A stretch of DNA of 42,041 nucleotides. It comes from an uncultured Saprospiraceae bacterium. GTDB taxonomy: Bacteria > Bacteroidota > Bacteroidia > Chitinophagales > Saprospiraceae. Location: the NCBI GenBank assembly GCA_937924495.1, contig CALDSS010000109.1, positions 1 to 42,041 of the forward strand. Direction: 5' to 3'. The notes under the pieces are model-generated. The model did not search any database. It was not told the origin of the DNA and saw only the letters and a list, made by a program, of their open reading frames with translations. A program made the translations under genes and the position numbers. Shown in pieces: positions 1 to 9,734 of the stretch (the stretch's first letter is position 1; every line of letters begins with the position of its first letter).

Positions 1-771
1 TCGTCGAGCTGACAATTGAAATGCTTTTAATCTAGAAAAAGTACCTGGAAAAACTAATCCGCGCCCCATCGTCAAACCAGCGGCTCCTGCAATTACAATT
101 GCCGAAATTTCTAAAGTTCCGTGTGTCCAAATGGTTAAAAAGGATTCCCAAAACACCCCTTCATTCACAAAGAAATATTGGAACGCACCGACCATCACTC
201 CGTTCTTTATCAAAATCCAAATTGTTCCAACGGCATAAATTGCTCCCATGACAAAAGTGAGAAAGGCCACCCAAAGGTTATTGGCTGCAATTCCAATTGA
301 CATCCCGAATTCTCCTTTTTCTTTGTAAACCGCCATGGGGTCGCCTGACTCTATATTCTCAAGCGTCATATTTACATACGAATCCCCCATGATGTGTCGA
401 GGAAATTCTGGGTCAAAATGACTGGAAACCGCTCCAATTATCATGGCCAACCCAAAAACCGCCAATGCAGTTCTGAATTCATTTCGAGATTCATAAACCA
501 ACTGAGGAAGTTCCTCTTTCCAAAACTGAACCAGTCGATTTCGATCCGTTTTTTTACCACGATAGATGCTTGTGAAAATCTTTTGCGCCAGATAGTTCAG
601 ATAAACTCGTACCGAGCGATTAGGATAAAAAGTGCGGGCATGCGCCAAATCATCCGTCACCTGAATGAAGTGCTCATTCAGCTTTTCGGGATTTTGATCG
701 GTCGTTTCCATGAGCCGTTCAATCTCTTCCCACTTCTCCTTATTTTGTTCTATGAATTTAGTTTCGCGCAT
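1..771 (-). CDS. SpoIIM/DUF95-family integral membrane protein (3' end outside window)
   Basis: The first 257 codons are visible; the gene runs off the left edge. The product begins MRETKFIEQNK and has a charged, soluble N-terminal region of about 100 residues. Several hydrophobic segments follow, the first around residues 105-120 and then a cluster from about 155 onward rich in Gly, Ala and Ile. Motifs such as WTHGTLEI and GLVFPGTFSR are typical of the stage II sporulation protein M-like family. In non-sporulating Bacteroidota this family has no settled function and often sits beside RDD-family membrane proteins and MoxR/DUF58 genes, which would lie beyond the window. A very good promoter ends only six bases before the ATG, so the message may be leaderless. 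Family assignment is fairly sure; function is unknown. Confidence 0.82.
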   Translation of the reverse strand, partial: MRETKFIEQNKEKWEEIERLMETTDQNPEKLNEHFIQVTDDLAHARTFYPNRSVRVYLNYLAQKIFTSIYRGKKTDRNRLVQFWKEELPQLVYESRNEFRTALAVFGLAMIIGAVSSHFDPEFPRHIMGDSYVNMTLENIESGDPMAVYKEKGEFGMSIGIAANNLWVAFLTFVMGAIYAVGTIWILIKNGVMVGAFQYFFVNEGVFWESFLTIWTHGTLEISAIVIAGAAGLTMGRGLVFPGTFSRLKAFQLSARR

Positions 772-777
772 CTGCTC

Positions 778-809
778 CAAATATAGTATGCGAAACTTTA
801 GTTCCGCAA
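778..809 (-). promoter_or_regulatory. Bacteroidota-type promoter for the SpoIIM-like gene
   Basis: On the minus strand TTG (809-807) is followed after 21 bases by TATATTTG (785-778), matching the TTG/TAnnTTTG pattern of the primary sigma factor in this phylum. The -7 box ends six bases before the ATG at 771, so transcription should begin at or next to the start codon. Confidence 0.7.
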
Positions 810-861
810 GTATTGGAGGTAATTTATTATGGGTTGGCCAAACTGAGAATACCGCAATCTG

Positions 862-1245
862 TTAATTCAATCGATATGCAGCAATCAAATGAAACTCAGG
901 GATTCGAACACGAAATCGCCTGTTGTCTTTTTTTTGCATCAGGTAAGAACCTTCCATTTTTCCCATTTCCGTTTTTAAGTTGCACCACGAAACATACTCA
1001 TGTGCATCTCCTGGATTCAGGACTGGTTGCTCACCAACGACACCTTCGCCTTCTACTTTTCTGGAAATATTATTGGAATCAAATATCTGCCAACGGCGGC
1101 TGAGCAACTGAACAGTTTCAGCTGAATTATTTTCAATCCTAACTTTATAAGCAAAGAAAAACTTGTCGTTTTGAGGCTGAGAATATTGATCTTGGTAGAA
1201 GATATTGACACTCACTCGAATGTCGTGGGTAATTTGTGTGTTCAT
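862..1245 (-). CDS. apaG: ApaG-family protein
   Basis: The 127-residue product starts MNTQITHDIRVSVN and is full length for ApaG, a small fibronectin-type-III-like beta-sandwich protein. Recognisable family features are the FFAYKVRIENNS strand, the RRWQIFDSN segment, the VGEQPVLNPGDAHEY turn and the MEGSYLM strand near residue 100. ApaG was named from a cobalt/magnesium efflux phenotype in enterobacteria, but its biochemical role is not settled; the same fold occurs in eukaryotic F-box and PolDIP2 proteins. It lies 90 bases upstream of the SpoIIM-like gene, which has its own promoter, so the two are probably not one operon. A weaker -7-like box, TATACTTG, lies at 1280-1273. Confidence 0.9.
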   Translation of the reverse strand: MNTQITHDIRVSVNIFYQDQYSQPQNDKFFFAYKVRIENNSAETVQLLSRRWQIFDSNNISRKVEGEGVVGEQPVLNPGDAHEYVSWCNLKTEMGKMEGSYLMQKKDNRRFRVRIPEFHLIAAYRLN

Positions 1246-1375
1246 AATGTGGTGGAGGATTTAATACGGGCACAAGTATAAATTAAAAAATATCGATTTT
1301 TGTAATATATCTTTTGATTTCCGACTTACGCCTTACAAAATACTTGTTTTTTGGGATGCTTTAGAGCTTCCAAAA

Positions 1376-2785
1376 TTAATTTTGACTTGGATCATTTCCT
1401 CCTTTTCTGATGCCTTCTATGTCTTCTACAATTTTTGGAACTGGTTTTCCCAAAATAGAAGAACCTCTATCTGTTATCAAAACATCATCTTCAATGCGAA
1501 CGCCTCCAAAGTCTTTATAAGATTCAACTTTATCGTAATTGATAAAATCTGTGAATTTCTTCTCTGCCTTCCATTTATCAATCAATTCAGGAATAAAATA
1601 ACACCCTGGCTCGACCGTCAAAACAAAACCCTGCTCCAACTCTCTACCTAATCGCAAATAGGCCGTTCCAAATTGATCACTTCGTTTCACCGTATCAGAA
1701 TATCCGACATAATCTTCTCCTAAATCTTCCATATCATGCACATCTAGCCCCATCATGTGGCCAAGTCCATGCGGAAAAAACAAAGCATGTGCCCCTGCTG
1801 CCACTGCCTCTTTCGAGTCTCCTTTCATCAAGCCCAATTCTTTCAAACCATCCGTCATTTTCTCAGCCGCTAAAAGGTGAACGTCTTTATATTTTACTCC
1901 TGGTTTTAAGGCACTCAGCGAGTAAGTTTGCATTCTTAAAACAATATTATAAATGTCTTTTTGCCTGTCGGTGAAAGTTTTACCTGCTGGATAAGTTCGG
2001 GTCAAATCACCTGCATAATGCTTGGCGGTGGCTGCTCCAAAATCTCCCAAAATCAAATCTCCTTCTTTGAAAATATTTCCATGATAATGGTTGTGCAGCG
2101 TCTGTCCATCCTTCGATAAAATAACTGGATACGCCAAAGAGCAACCCGCACTTGAGGCGATTCCTTCCACAATTCCTACAATATTTGCCTCTGTTTTTCC
2201 AACTGCTGCTGCATGCATCGCTGCAAAATGCATCGCCCCAGAAATGGTACAAGCCGTATGTAATTCTATGATTTCTTCTGGAGATTTATAAGAGCGTTGT
2301 GCCACCACTGCTTTAATGAACTCCTCAGAAGCATTTGCTTTTAATTCACTGATTGGAATATCTAACCATTGATTGAGTTTGTACATATTTTCATAGCGGT
2401 AGGGTGGTAGGTAATGAATTTTTCTACCTGCACTTTTTGCCTTTTTCAAAACGTCTTCCAGTTTCGAATAAGAAGCTGTTTTTTCTATACCTACTTGCGA
2501 AGCCAACTCTTTCACAGAAGGTTGAGGCCCCATCCAAACGACATCATCAATTGTAAAATCATTTCCAAAAACCGTTTCTGTTCCTTCATCCAAATCAATC
2601 ACCCCAGCAAAGCCTTGCTTATCAATTCCAAAAAAGTAAAGAAAATTACTGTCTTGTCGAAAGTGGTAAGTATTGGCTTTGTAATTCATTCCGACATCAT
2701 CATTGCCCATCACGAGCAGCAGTCCTGAATCAACTTGAGTATGTAATTTTTTTCGACGTTGGATGTATGTGTTGGCTGGAAACAT
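1376..2785 (-). CDS. pepP: Xaa-Pro aminopeptidase (M24B metallopeptidase)
   Basis: The 469-residue product has the two-domain layout of aminopeptidase P: an N-terminal creatinase-like domain (to about residue 165) and a C-terminal pita-bread catalytic domain. All five metal ligands of the M24 family can be placed: Asp248 and Asp260 in LGDFGAATAKHYAGDLTRTY, His343 in HGLGHMMGLDVHD, Glu392 in VEPGCYF and Glu432 in RIEDDVLIT. It should remove N-terminal residues preceding proline, using two Mn or Zn ions, in the cytoplasm; no signal peptide is present. The gene is divergent from the small gene at 2887. The first ATG gives the expected N-terminal strand (MFPANTYIQRRKKL). Confidence 0.93.
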   Translation of the reverse strand: MFPANTYIQRRKKLHTQVDSGLLLVMGNDDVGMNYKANTYHFRQDSNFLYFFGIDKQGFAGVIDLDEGTETVFGNDFTIDDVVWMGPQPSVKELASQVGIEKTASYSKLEDVLKKAKSAGRKIHYLPPYRYENMYKLNQWLDIPISELKANASEEFIKAVVAQRSYKSPEEIIELHTACTISGAMHFAAMHAAAVGKTEANIVGIVEGIASSAGCSLAYPVILSKDGQTLHNHYHGNIFKEGDLILGDFGAATAKHYAGDLTRTYPAGKTFTDRQKDIYNIVLRMQTYSLSALKPGVKYKDVHLLAAEKMTDGLKELGLMKGDSKEAVAAGAHALFFPHGLGHMMGLDVHDMEDLGEDYVGYSDTVKRSDQFGTAYLRLGRELEQGFVLTVEPGCYFIPELIDKWKAEKKFTDFINYDKVESYKDFGGVRIEDDVLITDRGSSILGKPVPKIVEDIEGIRKGGNDPSQN

Positions 2786-2831
2786 GGATTTTTTAATTTT
2801 GGTAAAAGTAGGAAAGCTGAGGGGATTTATC

Positions 2832-2864
2832 TTGATTCAACTTTGTTGAAAAATAATAAATTTG
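2832..2864 (+). promoter_or_regulatory. Promoter of the small orphan gene with embedded palindrome
   Basis: TTG (2832-2834), a 22-base spacer and TAAATTTG (2857-2864) form a Bacteroidota promoter. Inside the spacer lies a perfect inverted repeat, TTCAAC-ttt-GTTGAA (2836-2850), in a position where a repressor could block polymerase. The ATG follows 22 bases downstream. The promoter call is reasonable; an operator role is speculative. Confidence 0.55.
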
Positions 2865-2886
2865 ACGAAAATTAAATCATCATAAA

Positions 2887-3213
2887 ATGAATGATCCAAA
2901 GGAAGTATTAAAAAGTATTTTGGGTGGCTTCTTTAAATATAATTTTTATAAAAAAGGCATTATTGATTTACGTGAAGCCTTGGAAAACACACCTCATTAC
3001 AAAAATTCGTGGGATGAAGTCACCATTATTATTTTGACTAAAAATCTTTTTGAAGGAGAAGCATTGTCTTTTATGAATAATAGCGCCAACATTCCGCTCT
3101 TTGAAAATTCTGATGAAGAAGCCTACAACTGGTTAAATTTGATGCTTGTAAATGCTTCTAGACCAATAGGACAGTCAATTATAAATTATGATGATGTTTT
3201 TTCACCCAAATAA
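2887..3213 (+). CDS. Small hypothetical protein (108 aa)
   Basis: I do not recognise this gene. The product is a 108-residue acidic soluble protein without signal peptide or membrane segment. It starts MNDPKEVLKSILGGFF and has a WNDEV-like amphipathic middle part (SWDEVTIIILTKNLFEG) and a Trp-containing C-terminal helix (YNWLNLMLVN). A clear promoter lies upstream, and the stop codon sits at the edge of the gyrB terminator hairpin, so gyrB and this gene converge and share termination space. Its size, acidity and lone position are seen in orphan immunity proteins, but nothing here demonstrates that and no toxin partner is adjacent. Confidence 0.6.
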   Translation: MNDPKEVLKSILGGFFKYNFYKKGIIDLREALENTPHYKNSWDEVTIIILTKNLFEGEALSFMNNSANIPLFENSDEEAYNWLNLMLVNASRPIGQSIINYDDVFSPK

Positions 3214-3245
3214 AAAGGGTGAGCAAAAAACTTTCACTCACCCTT
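3212..3245 (-). terminator. Intrinsic terminator of gyrB
   Basis: AAGGGTGAG (3215-3223) pairs with CTCACCCTT (3237-3245) over a 13-base loop. Read on the minus strand the stem is followed by a T-rich run (TTTTTA), as expected for termination of gyrB. The hairpin touches the stop codon of the convergent small gene. Confidence 0.8.
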
Positions 3246-3268
3246 CCCTAAAAATATATCGTTATTGT

Positions 3269-5335
<2,067 letters not shown>

Positions 5336-5424
5336 TTAATTACGAATATTTTTTTTATAAAATTTTAAATCCTGAAAAAGAAGTAGTTTTTCGTCATTTT
5401 TTTAACTCTTTTTGAAAAAGAAAT

Positions 5425-5432
5425 TACCTTTG
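5425..5432 (+). promoter_or_regulatory. -7 promoter box of the LOG-family gene
   Basis: TACCTTTG matches TAnnTTTG perfectly and lies 19 bases before the ATG at 5452, giving a predicted leader of about a dozen bases. The -33 position is only a T-run. Confidence 0.6.
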
Positions 5433-5451
5433 CTAAAACACAAAATTTGCC

Positions 5452-6024
5452 ATGCAGTCTGTTTGTATTTATTGTGGGTCAAGTAAAGGCAACAACCCCA
5501 TTTATAGCAAAATTGCCAGAGAAACGGGAGCTTATTTCGCTGCCAGAAATATCAAAATTGTTTATGGGGCAGGAAAGGTCGGATTGATGCAAGAAGTTGC
5601 TGACGGCGCCTTAGAAACGGGAGGAGAGGTGATTGGTGTGATTCCCGAATTTTTAAAAAAGTGGGAAGTATGCCACGAGGGACTTACCGACTTACATGTC
5701 TTCGAAACGATGCATCAGCGCAAATCATTTATGGCTGAAATTTCTGAGGGATTCTTGGCACTTCCGGGTGGATTTGGGACATTGGATGAATTGTTTGAAA
5801 TCCTGACTTGGAAACAATTGCATCTCCATAATAAACCGGTTGGCATCTTGAATGTCAGTGGGTATTTTGACCATGCCTTGCGCCAAGTAAATCACATGGT
5901 AGATGAGGGATTTTTAAAGGCCGAAAATAGGGATATGATTCACCTGGATACTGATTTAGACAGCTTGGTGGAAAAGATGCTTCAAAACTCAGCAATTCCC
6001 TCACAAGGGAAATGGATCAAGTAA
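5452..6024 (+). CDS. LOG family protein (nucleoside 5'-monophosphate phosphoribohydrolase type)
   Basis: The 190-residue product is a full-length member of the Lonely Guy/TIGR00730 Rossmann-fold family. These enzymes cleave ribose 5-phosphate from (cytokinin) nucleoside monophosphates; many bacterial members are annotated from old literature as lysine decarboxylases, which is wrong. The signature residues are present: Arg90-Lys91 in MHQRKSFM and the PGGFGTLDE motif at residues 105-113 with catalytic Glu113. The N-terminal strand-turn CIYCGSSKGNNP is also typical. The physiological substrate cannot be read from sequence. The gene is divergent from gyrB and precedes GGGP synthase, which has its own promoter. 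Confidence 0.9.
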   Translation: MQSVCIYCGSSKGNNPIYSKIARETGAYFAARNIKIVYGAGKVGLMQEVADGALETGGEVIGVIPEFLKKWEVCHEGLTDLHVFETMHQRKSFMAEISEGFLALPGGFGTLDELFEILTWKQLHLHNKPVGILNVSGYFDHALRQVNHMVDEGFLKAENRDMIHLDTDLDSLVEKMLQNSAIPSQGKWIK

Positions 6025-6085
6025 CTCGAATTACAAAAAAATATTTTGTTCCATTCATCTGAACTACTCAATCAACTAAAACACC

Positions 6086-6093
6086 TACCTTTG
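6086..6093 (+). promoter_or_regulatory. -7 promoter box of the GGGP synthase gene
   Basis: TACCTTTG is a perfect TAnnTTTG match, the same sequence as in front of the LOG gene. It predicts a 5' untranslated region of about 100 bases that contains the 13-bp inverted repeat at 6113-6191. No convincing -33 TTG is seen. Confidence 0.55.
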
Positions 6094-6112
6094 CTTTCCG
6101 ATAAAAAAATCG

Positions 6113-6191
6113 TTTCTAAATAAATCTCATGTTTGAGCCAGTTCAAAAAAAAAATTTCATTTTCGAACTGAACACGAAATTTATTTAGAAA
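6113..6191 (+). promoter_or_regulatory. Long inverted repeat in the GGGP synthase leader
   Basis: TTTCTAAATAAAT (6113-6125) is repeated as its exact complement at 6179-6191. An inner CAGTTC/GAACTG pair (6139-6144, 6165-6170) lies between them. The RNA could fold into a two-tier stem-loop that ends nine bases before the ATG at 6200 and would hold the start region next to a stable stem. It has no T-run suitable for termination of the LOG gene. Confidence 0.5.
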
Positions 6192-6199
6192 TATGAGTA

Positions 6200-6988
6200 A
6201 TGAACATGATAGATAAGCATATTTACAAATCGTTGGTCGATGCAAAAAAAGCCGGAGAAAAGAAGTTCGTGGTTTTGGTTGACCCAGATAAGTTGAGTTT
6301 AAAAAACCTTGAAAAGACGATCGACCTCGCTGCTAAAGCAAATGTTGATTACTTCTTTATTGGAGGTAGCTTGATAGTGAACAATATGCTGGATGAAACC
6401 CTGAAAAAAATCAAAGCGGTTGCTCCTAATATTCCGCTTATCCTTTTCCCGGGCAATGCTTTTCAGTTAAGTTATCGAGCAGACGGCTTGCTTTTTCTTT
6501 CCCTTATTTCAGGTAGAAATGCTGAACTTTTAATTGGTAAACATGTCATTTCTGCTCCTTATTTAAAAATGAGTCCATTAGAAATTTTACCAACTGGCTA
6601 CATGCTCATTGAAGGCGGAAAACCAACTACTGTAAGTTACATCAGTAATACTAGTCCTATTCCTGCCGAGAAAGATGATATTGCTCTTTGTACAGCGATA
6701 GCAGGTGAGTTGCTTGGATTGAAATTAATTTATATGGACGCAGGAAGCGGTGCGCTCAAACCCATTAGCGAAAGCATGATTGAAATGGTCAGTGGTGCTA
6801 CGAATATCCCGCTGATTGTAGGTGGAGGCATCAGAACACCAGAAAAAGCATTGGCTAATGTGAAGGCAGGCGCTGATGTAATTGTGGTCGGAAATGCTAT
6901 CGAAAAGGATCCTGAATTGATTTTAGAAATGGCTCAAGCCGTTCATTCTATGAATCCTGAGAAGCTATCCAACCTTCCTTATAATTAA
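6200..6988 (+). CDS. Geranylgeranylglyceryl/heptaprenylglyceryl phosphate synthase
   Basis: This 262-residue TIM-barrel prenyltransferase joins a polyprenyl diphosphate to sn-glycerol 1-phosphate by an ether bond. That is the committing step of archaeal lipid synthesis, and homologues are also found across Bacteroidota. Visible family motifs are LVDPDK (about residue 28), the LFPGN loop, YMDAGSGA, and the phosphate-binding VGGGIRT and GADVIVVGNAIEKD segments near the C-terminus. Length matches group II enzymes. No glycerol-1-phosphate dehydrogenase gene is in the window. The start at 6200 (MNMIDKH) is preferred; the ATG six bases on is equally possible. It converges on the peroxiredoxin-like gene with only three bases between stop codons. 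Confidence 0.93.
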   Translation: MNMIDKHIYKSLVDAKKAGEKKFVVLVDPDKLSLKNLEKTIDLAAKANVDYFFIGGSLIVNNMLDETLKKIKAVAPNIPLILFPGNAFQLSYRADGLLFLSLISGRNAELLIGKHVISAPYLKMSPLEILPTGYMLIEGGKPTTVSYISNTSPIPAEKDDIALCTAIAGELLGLKLIYMDAGSGALKPISESMIEMVSGATNIPLIVGGGIRTPEKALANVKAGADVIVVGNAIEKDPELILEMAQAVHSMNPEKLSNLPYN

Positions 6989-6991
6989 GAA

Positions 6992-7537
6992 TTAAATAGC
7001 GCAGCAATCAGCTAACTTCTCATAGTCAGGGCGACTAGAAGCTAATTTGTGAACGTAGCTCTCTTGAATTTTTCCATTTTGTAAAACGAATACTCCTGGC
7101 ATTTGGAAACTATCTCCAAGATGACCTCCATTGTATTCGATAGGTTGCTTTTTATTTACCACAACATCAAATCCTCGGATGAAAGTACTCAAACCAAACA
7201 ACTGAGTAATCGTACCTTTTCCCAAACCAAATAAGCGATAATATTGAGAGGTCGGATCACTGATTCTTGAAATACCCTCTAAGCCAAATTTTTCCAAATA
7301 TTCTTGAGCAATCTCATCAGTAGCCATGTGGACAAAAATAATTTTTGTTCCCTTTTCTTTAATTGCCTCCCTTTTACTGGAAATTTCAAGCAAGGCTTCT
7401 TTACAGAATATACATCCAAAATGCCGCAGAAAAACTAACATGACGGGCTGCGTGAAGGTAGTGCGATACAAATTCAGACCATCGTTGGTCATCATTCGTT
7501 CTAACATTTCTTGTTTAACTTGCTGGACGTACATCAT
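6992..7537 (-). CDS. AhpC/TSA-type peroxiredoxin-like protein (SelL/PRXL2-related)
   Basis: The 181-residue product has a thioredoxin fold with the redox motif FGCIFCKEAL near residue 40. This is a CxxC in the place where selenoprotein SelL relatives carry CxxU, and it marks the AhpC-TSA_2 group (human PRXL2/FAM213 relatives). The family is thought to act in thiol-dependent peroxide or protein-disulfide reduction, but substrates are mostly unknown. There is no signal peptide, so it should be cytoplasmic. Further cysteines sit at the very C-terminus (DCCAI) and could take part in resolving disulfides; that is inference. It stands as a single-gene unit downstream of the aspS terminator. Confidence 0.82.
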   Translation of the reverse strand: MMYVQQVKQEMLERMMTNDGLNLYRTTFTQPVMLVFLRHFGCIFCKEALLEISSKREAIKEKGTKIIFVHMATDEIAQEYLEKFGLEGISRISDPTSQYYRLFGLGKGTITQLFGLSTFIRGFDVVVNKKQPIEYNGGHLGDSFQMPGVFVLQNGKIQESYVHKLASSRPDYEKLADCCAI

Positions 7538-7603
7538 TAAAAAAGTAAATTAGCAAGGCTAAAACACAAGTCATCATAAATGGTTCATTTTCAGTGAAAA
7601 GGG

Positions 7604-7640
7604 TAAAAAATAGGCGACACTAATGAAAGTATCGCCTACT
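7604..7640 (-). terminator. Intrinsic terminator of aspS
   Basis: A 12-bp stem with two G-U pairs (7609-7620 with 7629-7640, 8-base loop) is followed on the minus strand by a run of T residues (complement of 7604-7610). It lies 30 bases after the aspS stop codon. Confidence 0.82.
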
Positions 7641-7669
7641 TGAGTTCTATGTTTTCCATAAAAGAAGTC

Positions 7670-9457
7670 TTAAACTTCTGCTTCGTCTTTTACGGTCGAT
7701 TCCAAATACAACTCCTCATATTGCTCATCATGAATCGGCGATGGCGCATCAATCATCATATCTCGTCCCTGATTATTTTTCGGGAAGGCAATGAAATCAC
7801 GGATACTTGACTGACCATTCATCACTGCACACAGTCTATCAAAACCGAAAGCGATACCTCCGTGCGGAGGTGCGCCATACTCAAATGCTCCCAACAAGAA
7901 TCCAAACTGTGCTTCCGCTTCTTCAGGTGTAAAACCGAGCAGTTTGAAATTTTTCGATTGTAGTGCACGGTCGTGGATACGAATCGAACCACCGCCAATC
8001 TCTGAACCATTGATAACCAAATCATACGCATCTGCACGCAATGACTTCATGGTTTCGTGGTCGCCGTTGAGCATCATTTCTACGTGCTCTTTTTTCGGAG
8101 AAGTGAACGGGTGGTGCATCGCGTGGAAACGCTCTGACTCTTCATCCCATTCTAAAAGTGGGAAATCAATTACCCATAATGGTTTGAAATCACCTTCTTT
8201 CATGAGTCCTAAATTACGGCCCATTTCGAGTCGTAATTCACCCATTTGCTTACGAGTTTTATCTAACTCACCACTGAGGATCAACAACATGTCGCCTTTC
8301 TCTGCACCGTACAATTCACCCCAAGCTCGGAGGTCTTCGTCGCTATAAAATTTACCGATTGGCGATTTGATAGTGCCATCCTCATTGAACTTGACATAGA
8401 CCAAACCTTTTGCTCCAATTTGAGGACGTTTGACCCAATCCGTCAATTTATCAATCTTCTTTCGAGAGTAATCTTCTGCCACTCCTTTTGCACAAATTCC
8501 AACGACCAATTCAGCTGATTCGAAAACGCCAAAACCTTTACTTTGAGATTTGATGATGTCGTTGAGTTCAACGAATTCCATCCCAAAACGCAAGTCTGGC
8601 TTATCAATTCCGTAGCGTTTCATTGCCTCGTCGTAGTTCATACGAGGGAAATCAGGCAACTCAATTCCTTTCAATGTTTTGAAAACGTGCTTGGTCAAAC
8701 CTTCAAACGTATTCAAAATATCTTCTTGTGTCACGAAGGACATTTCGCAGTCTATTTGCGTAAACTCTGGCTGACGATCTGCTCTCAAATCTTCATCACG
8801 GAAACATTTTACAATCTGAAAATATTTCTCAAAACCTGCTACCATCAAAATCTGCTTGAACGTCTGCGGTGATTGCGGCAACGCATAAAACTGTCCCGGA
8901 TTCAAACGACTTGGAACAACGAAATCACGAGCACCTTCTGGTGTACTTTTGATCAAGTTTGGCGTTTCTACTTCAATAAAATCATTGCCTGATAAGTACT
9001 TGCGTGTTTCAATTGCTAAGCGAGATCTGAAAAATAAATTCTCTCTAACTGGCGCACGACGCAAATCGAGGTAACGATATTTCATACGCAAATCATCGCC
9101 ACCATCTGTTTCTTCTTCGATGGTAAACGGAGGTGTTTTGGAAGCATTCAACACTTCAAAATTGGTCACCTTTATTTCCACCTCACCCGTAGGAATTTTA
9201 TCATTTTTAGAAGAACGCTCTATTACTTCTCCCGTCACCCGAACGACCCACTCACGCCCAACTGAACGTGCAGTTTCCAGCAACTCAGCCGAGGAAGCAT
9301 TTTCATCAAAAATCAATTGCGTAATCCCGTATCGATCACGCAAATCAATCCACATCATGAATCCTTTATCACGAGCTTTCTGAACCCAGCCGCTAAGGGT
9401 TACTGTTTTTCCTATATCTGCTATGCGCAGTTCTCCGCAGTTATGTGTGCGATACAT
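7670..9457 (-). CDS. aspS: Aspartyl-tRNA synthetase
   Basis: This class II synthetase charges tRNA-Asp. The 595-residue length is normal for the bacterial form. An N-terminal OB-fold anticodon-binding domain (to about residue 105) is followed by the catalytic core interrupted by the bacterial GAD insertion (roughly residues 280-420). Class II motif 2 appears as [18 protein letters not shown] and motif 3 as [10 protein letters not shown] near the C-terminus. The [10 protein letters not shown] aspartate-binding segment is present. The start is supported by a perfect -7 box at 9532-9525. Whether the enzyme is discriminating or also charges tRNA-Asn cannot be decided here. Confidence 0.96.
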   Translation of the reverse strand: MYRTHNCGELRIADIGKTVTLSGWVQKARDKGFMMWIDLRDRYGITQLIFDENASSAELLETARSVGREWVVRVTGEVIERSSKNDKIPTGEVEIKVTNFEVLNASKTPPFTIEEETDGGDDLRMKYRYLDLRRAPVRENLFFRSRLAIETRKYLSGNDFIEVETPNLIKSTPEGARDFVVPSRLNPGQFYALPQSPQTFKQILMVAGFEKYFQIVKCFRDEDLRADRQPEFTQIDCEMSFVTQEDILNTFEGLTKHVFKTLKGIELPDFPRMNYDEAMKRYGIDKPDLRFGMEFVELNDIIKSQSKGFGVFESAELVVGICAKGVAEDYSRKKIDKLTDWVKRPQIGAKGLVYVKFNEDGTIKSPIGKFYSDEDLRAWGELYGAEKGDMLLILSGELDKTRKQMGELRLEMGRNLGLMKEGDFKPLWVIDFPLLEWDEESERFHAMHHPFTSPKKEHVEMMLNGDHETMKSLRADAYDLVINGSEIGGGSIRIHDRALQSKNFKLLGFTPEEAEAQFGFLLGAFEYGAPPHGGIAFGFDRLCAVMNGQSSIRDFIAFPKNNQGRDMMIDAPSPIHDEQYEELYLESTVKDEAEV

Positions 9458-9524
9458 TTCTTTCTTATTTTAAAATGAAATATCTAAGACGCTATTTGAA
9501 CGCCACCACCTTAAAAATGGTGCG

Positions 9525-9532
9525 CAAAATTA
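9525..9532 (-). promoter_or_regulatory. -7 promoter box of aspS
   Basis: TAATTTTG on the minus strand is a perfect TAnnTTTG match 67 bases before the aspS ATG. Just downstream in the leader, CACCA and TGGTG could pair as a weak hairpin (about 9501-9521). No -33 TTG is seen. Confidence 0.6.
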
Positions 9533-9651
9533 GGAAGTTCTTTAATATGAAGAAATAAAACTTAAAAGAGGAGTTTAAGTAATAATCGACCACTACTTAA
9601 CTCAAGTTGAGATCTATTTGAGTCAAGGAGATCAAGGCTAAATTATTATAG

Positions 9652-9697
9652 GGTTTCATGGTTTTTTAAAACAATTCAACCATATAACCATAAAACC
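9652..9697. repeat. Imperfect inverted repeat between aspS and the secreted protein gene
   Basis: GGTTTCATGGTT (9652-9663) pairs with AACCATAAAACC (9686-9697) at 11 of 12 positions. Within it the motif AACCATA is tandemly repeated. It lies 38 bases after the stop codon of the minus-strand gene at 9735 and may act as its transcript end, but it lacks a clear T-run. Confidence 0.4.
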
Positions 9698-9734
9698 ATT
9701 GATAAGCTACCTCATTGATCACGACTGAGATTAA

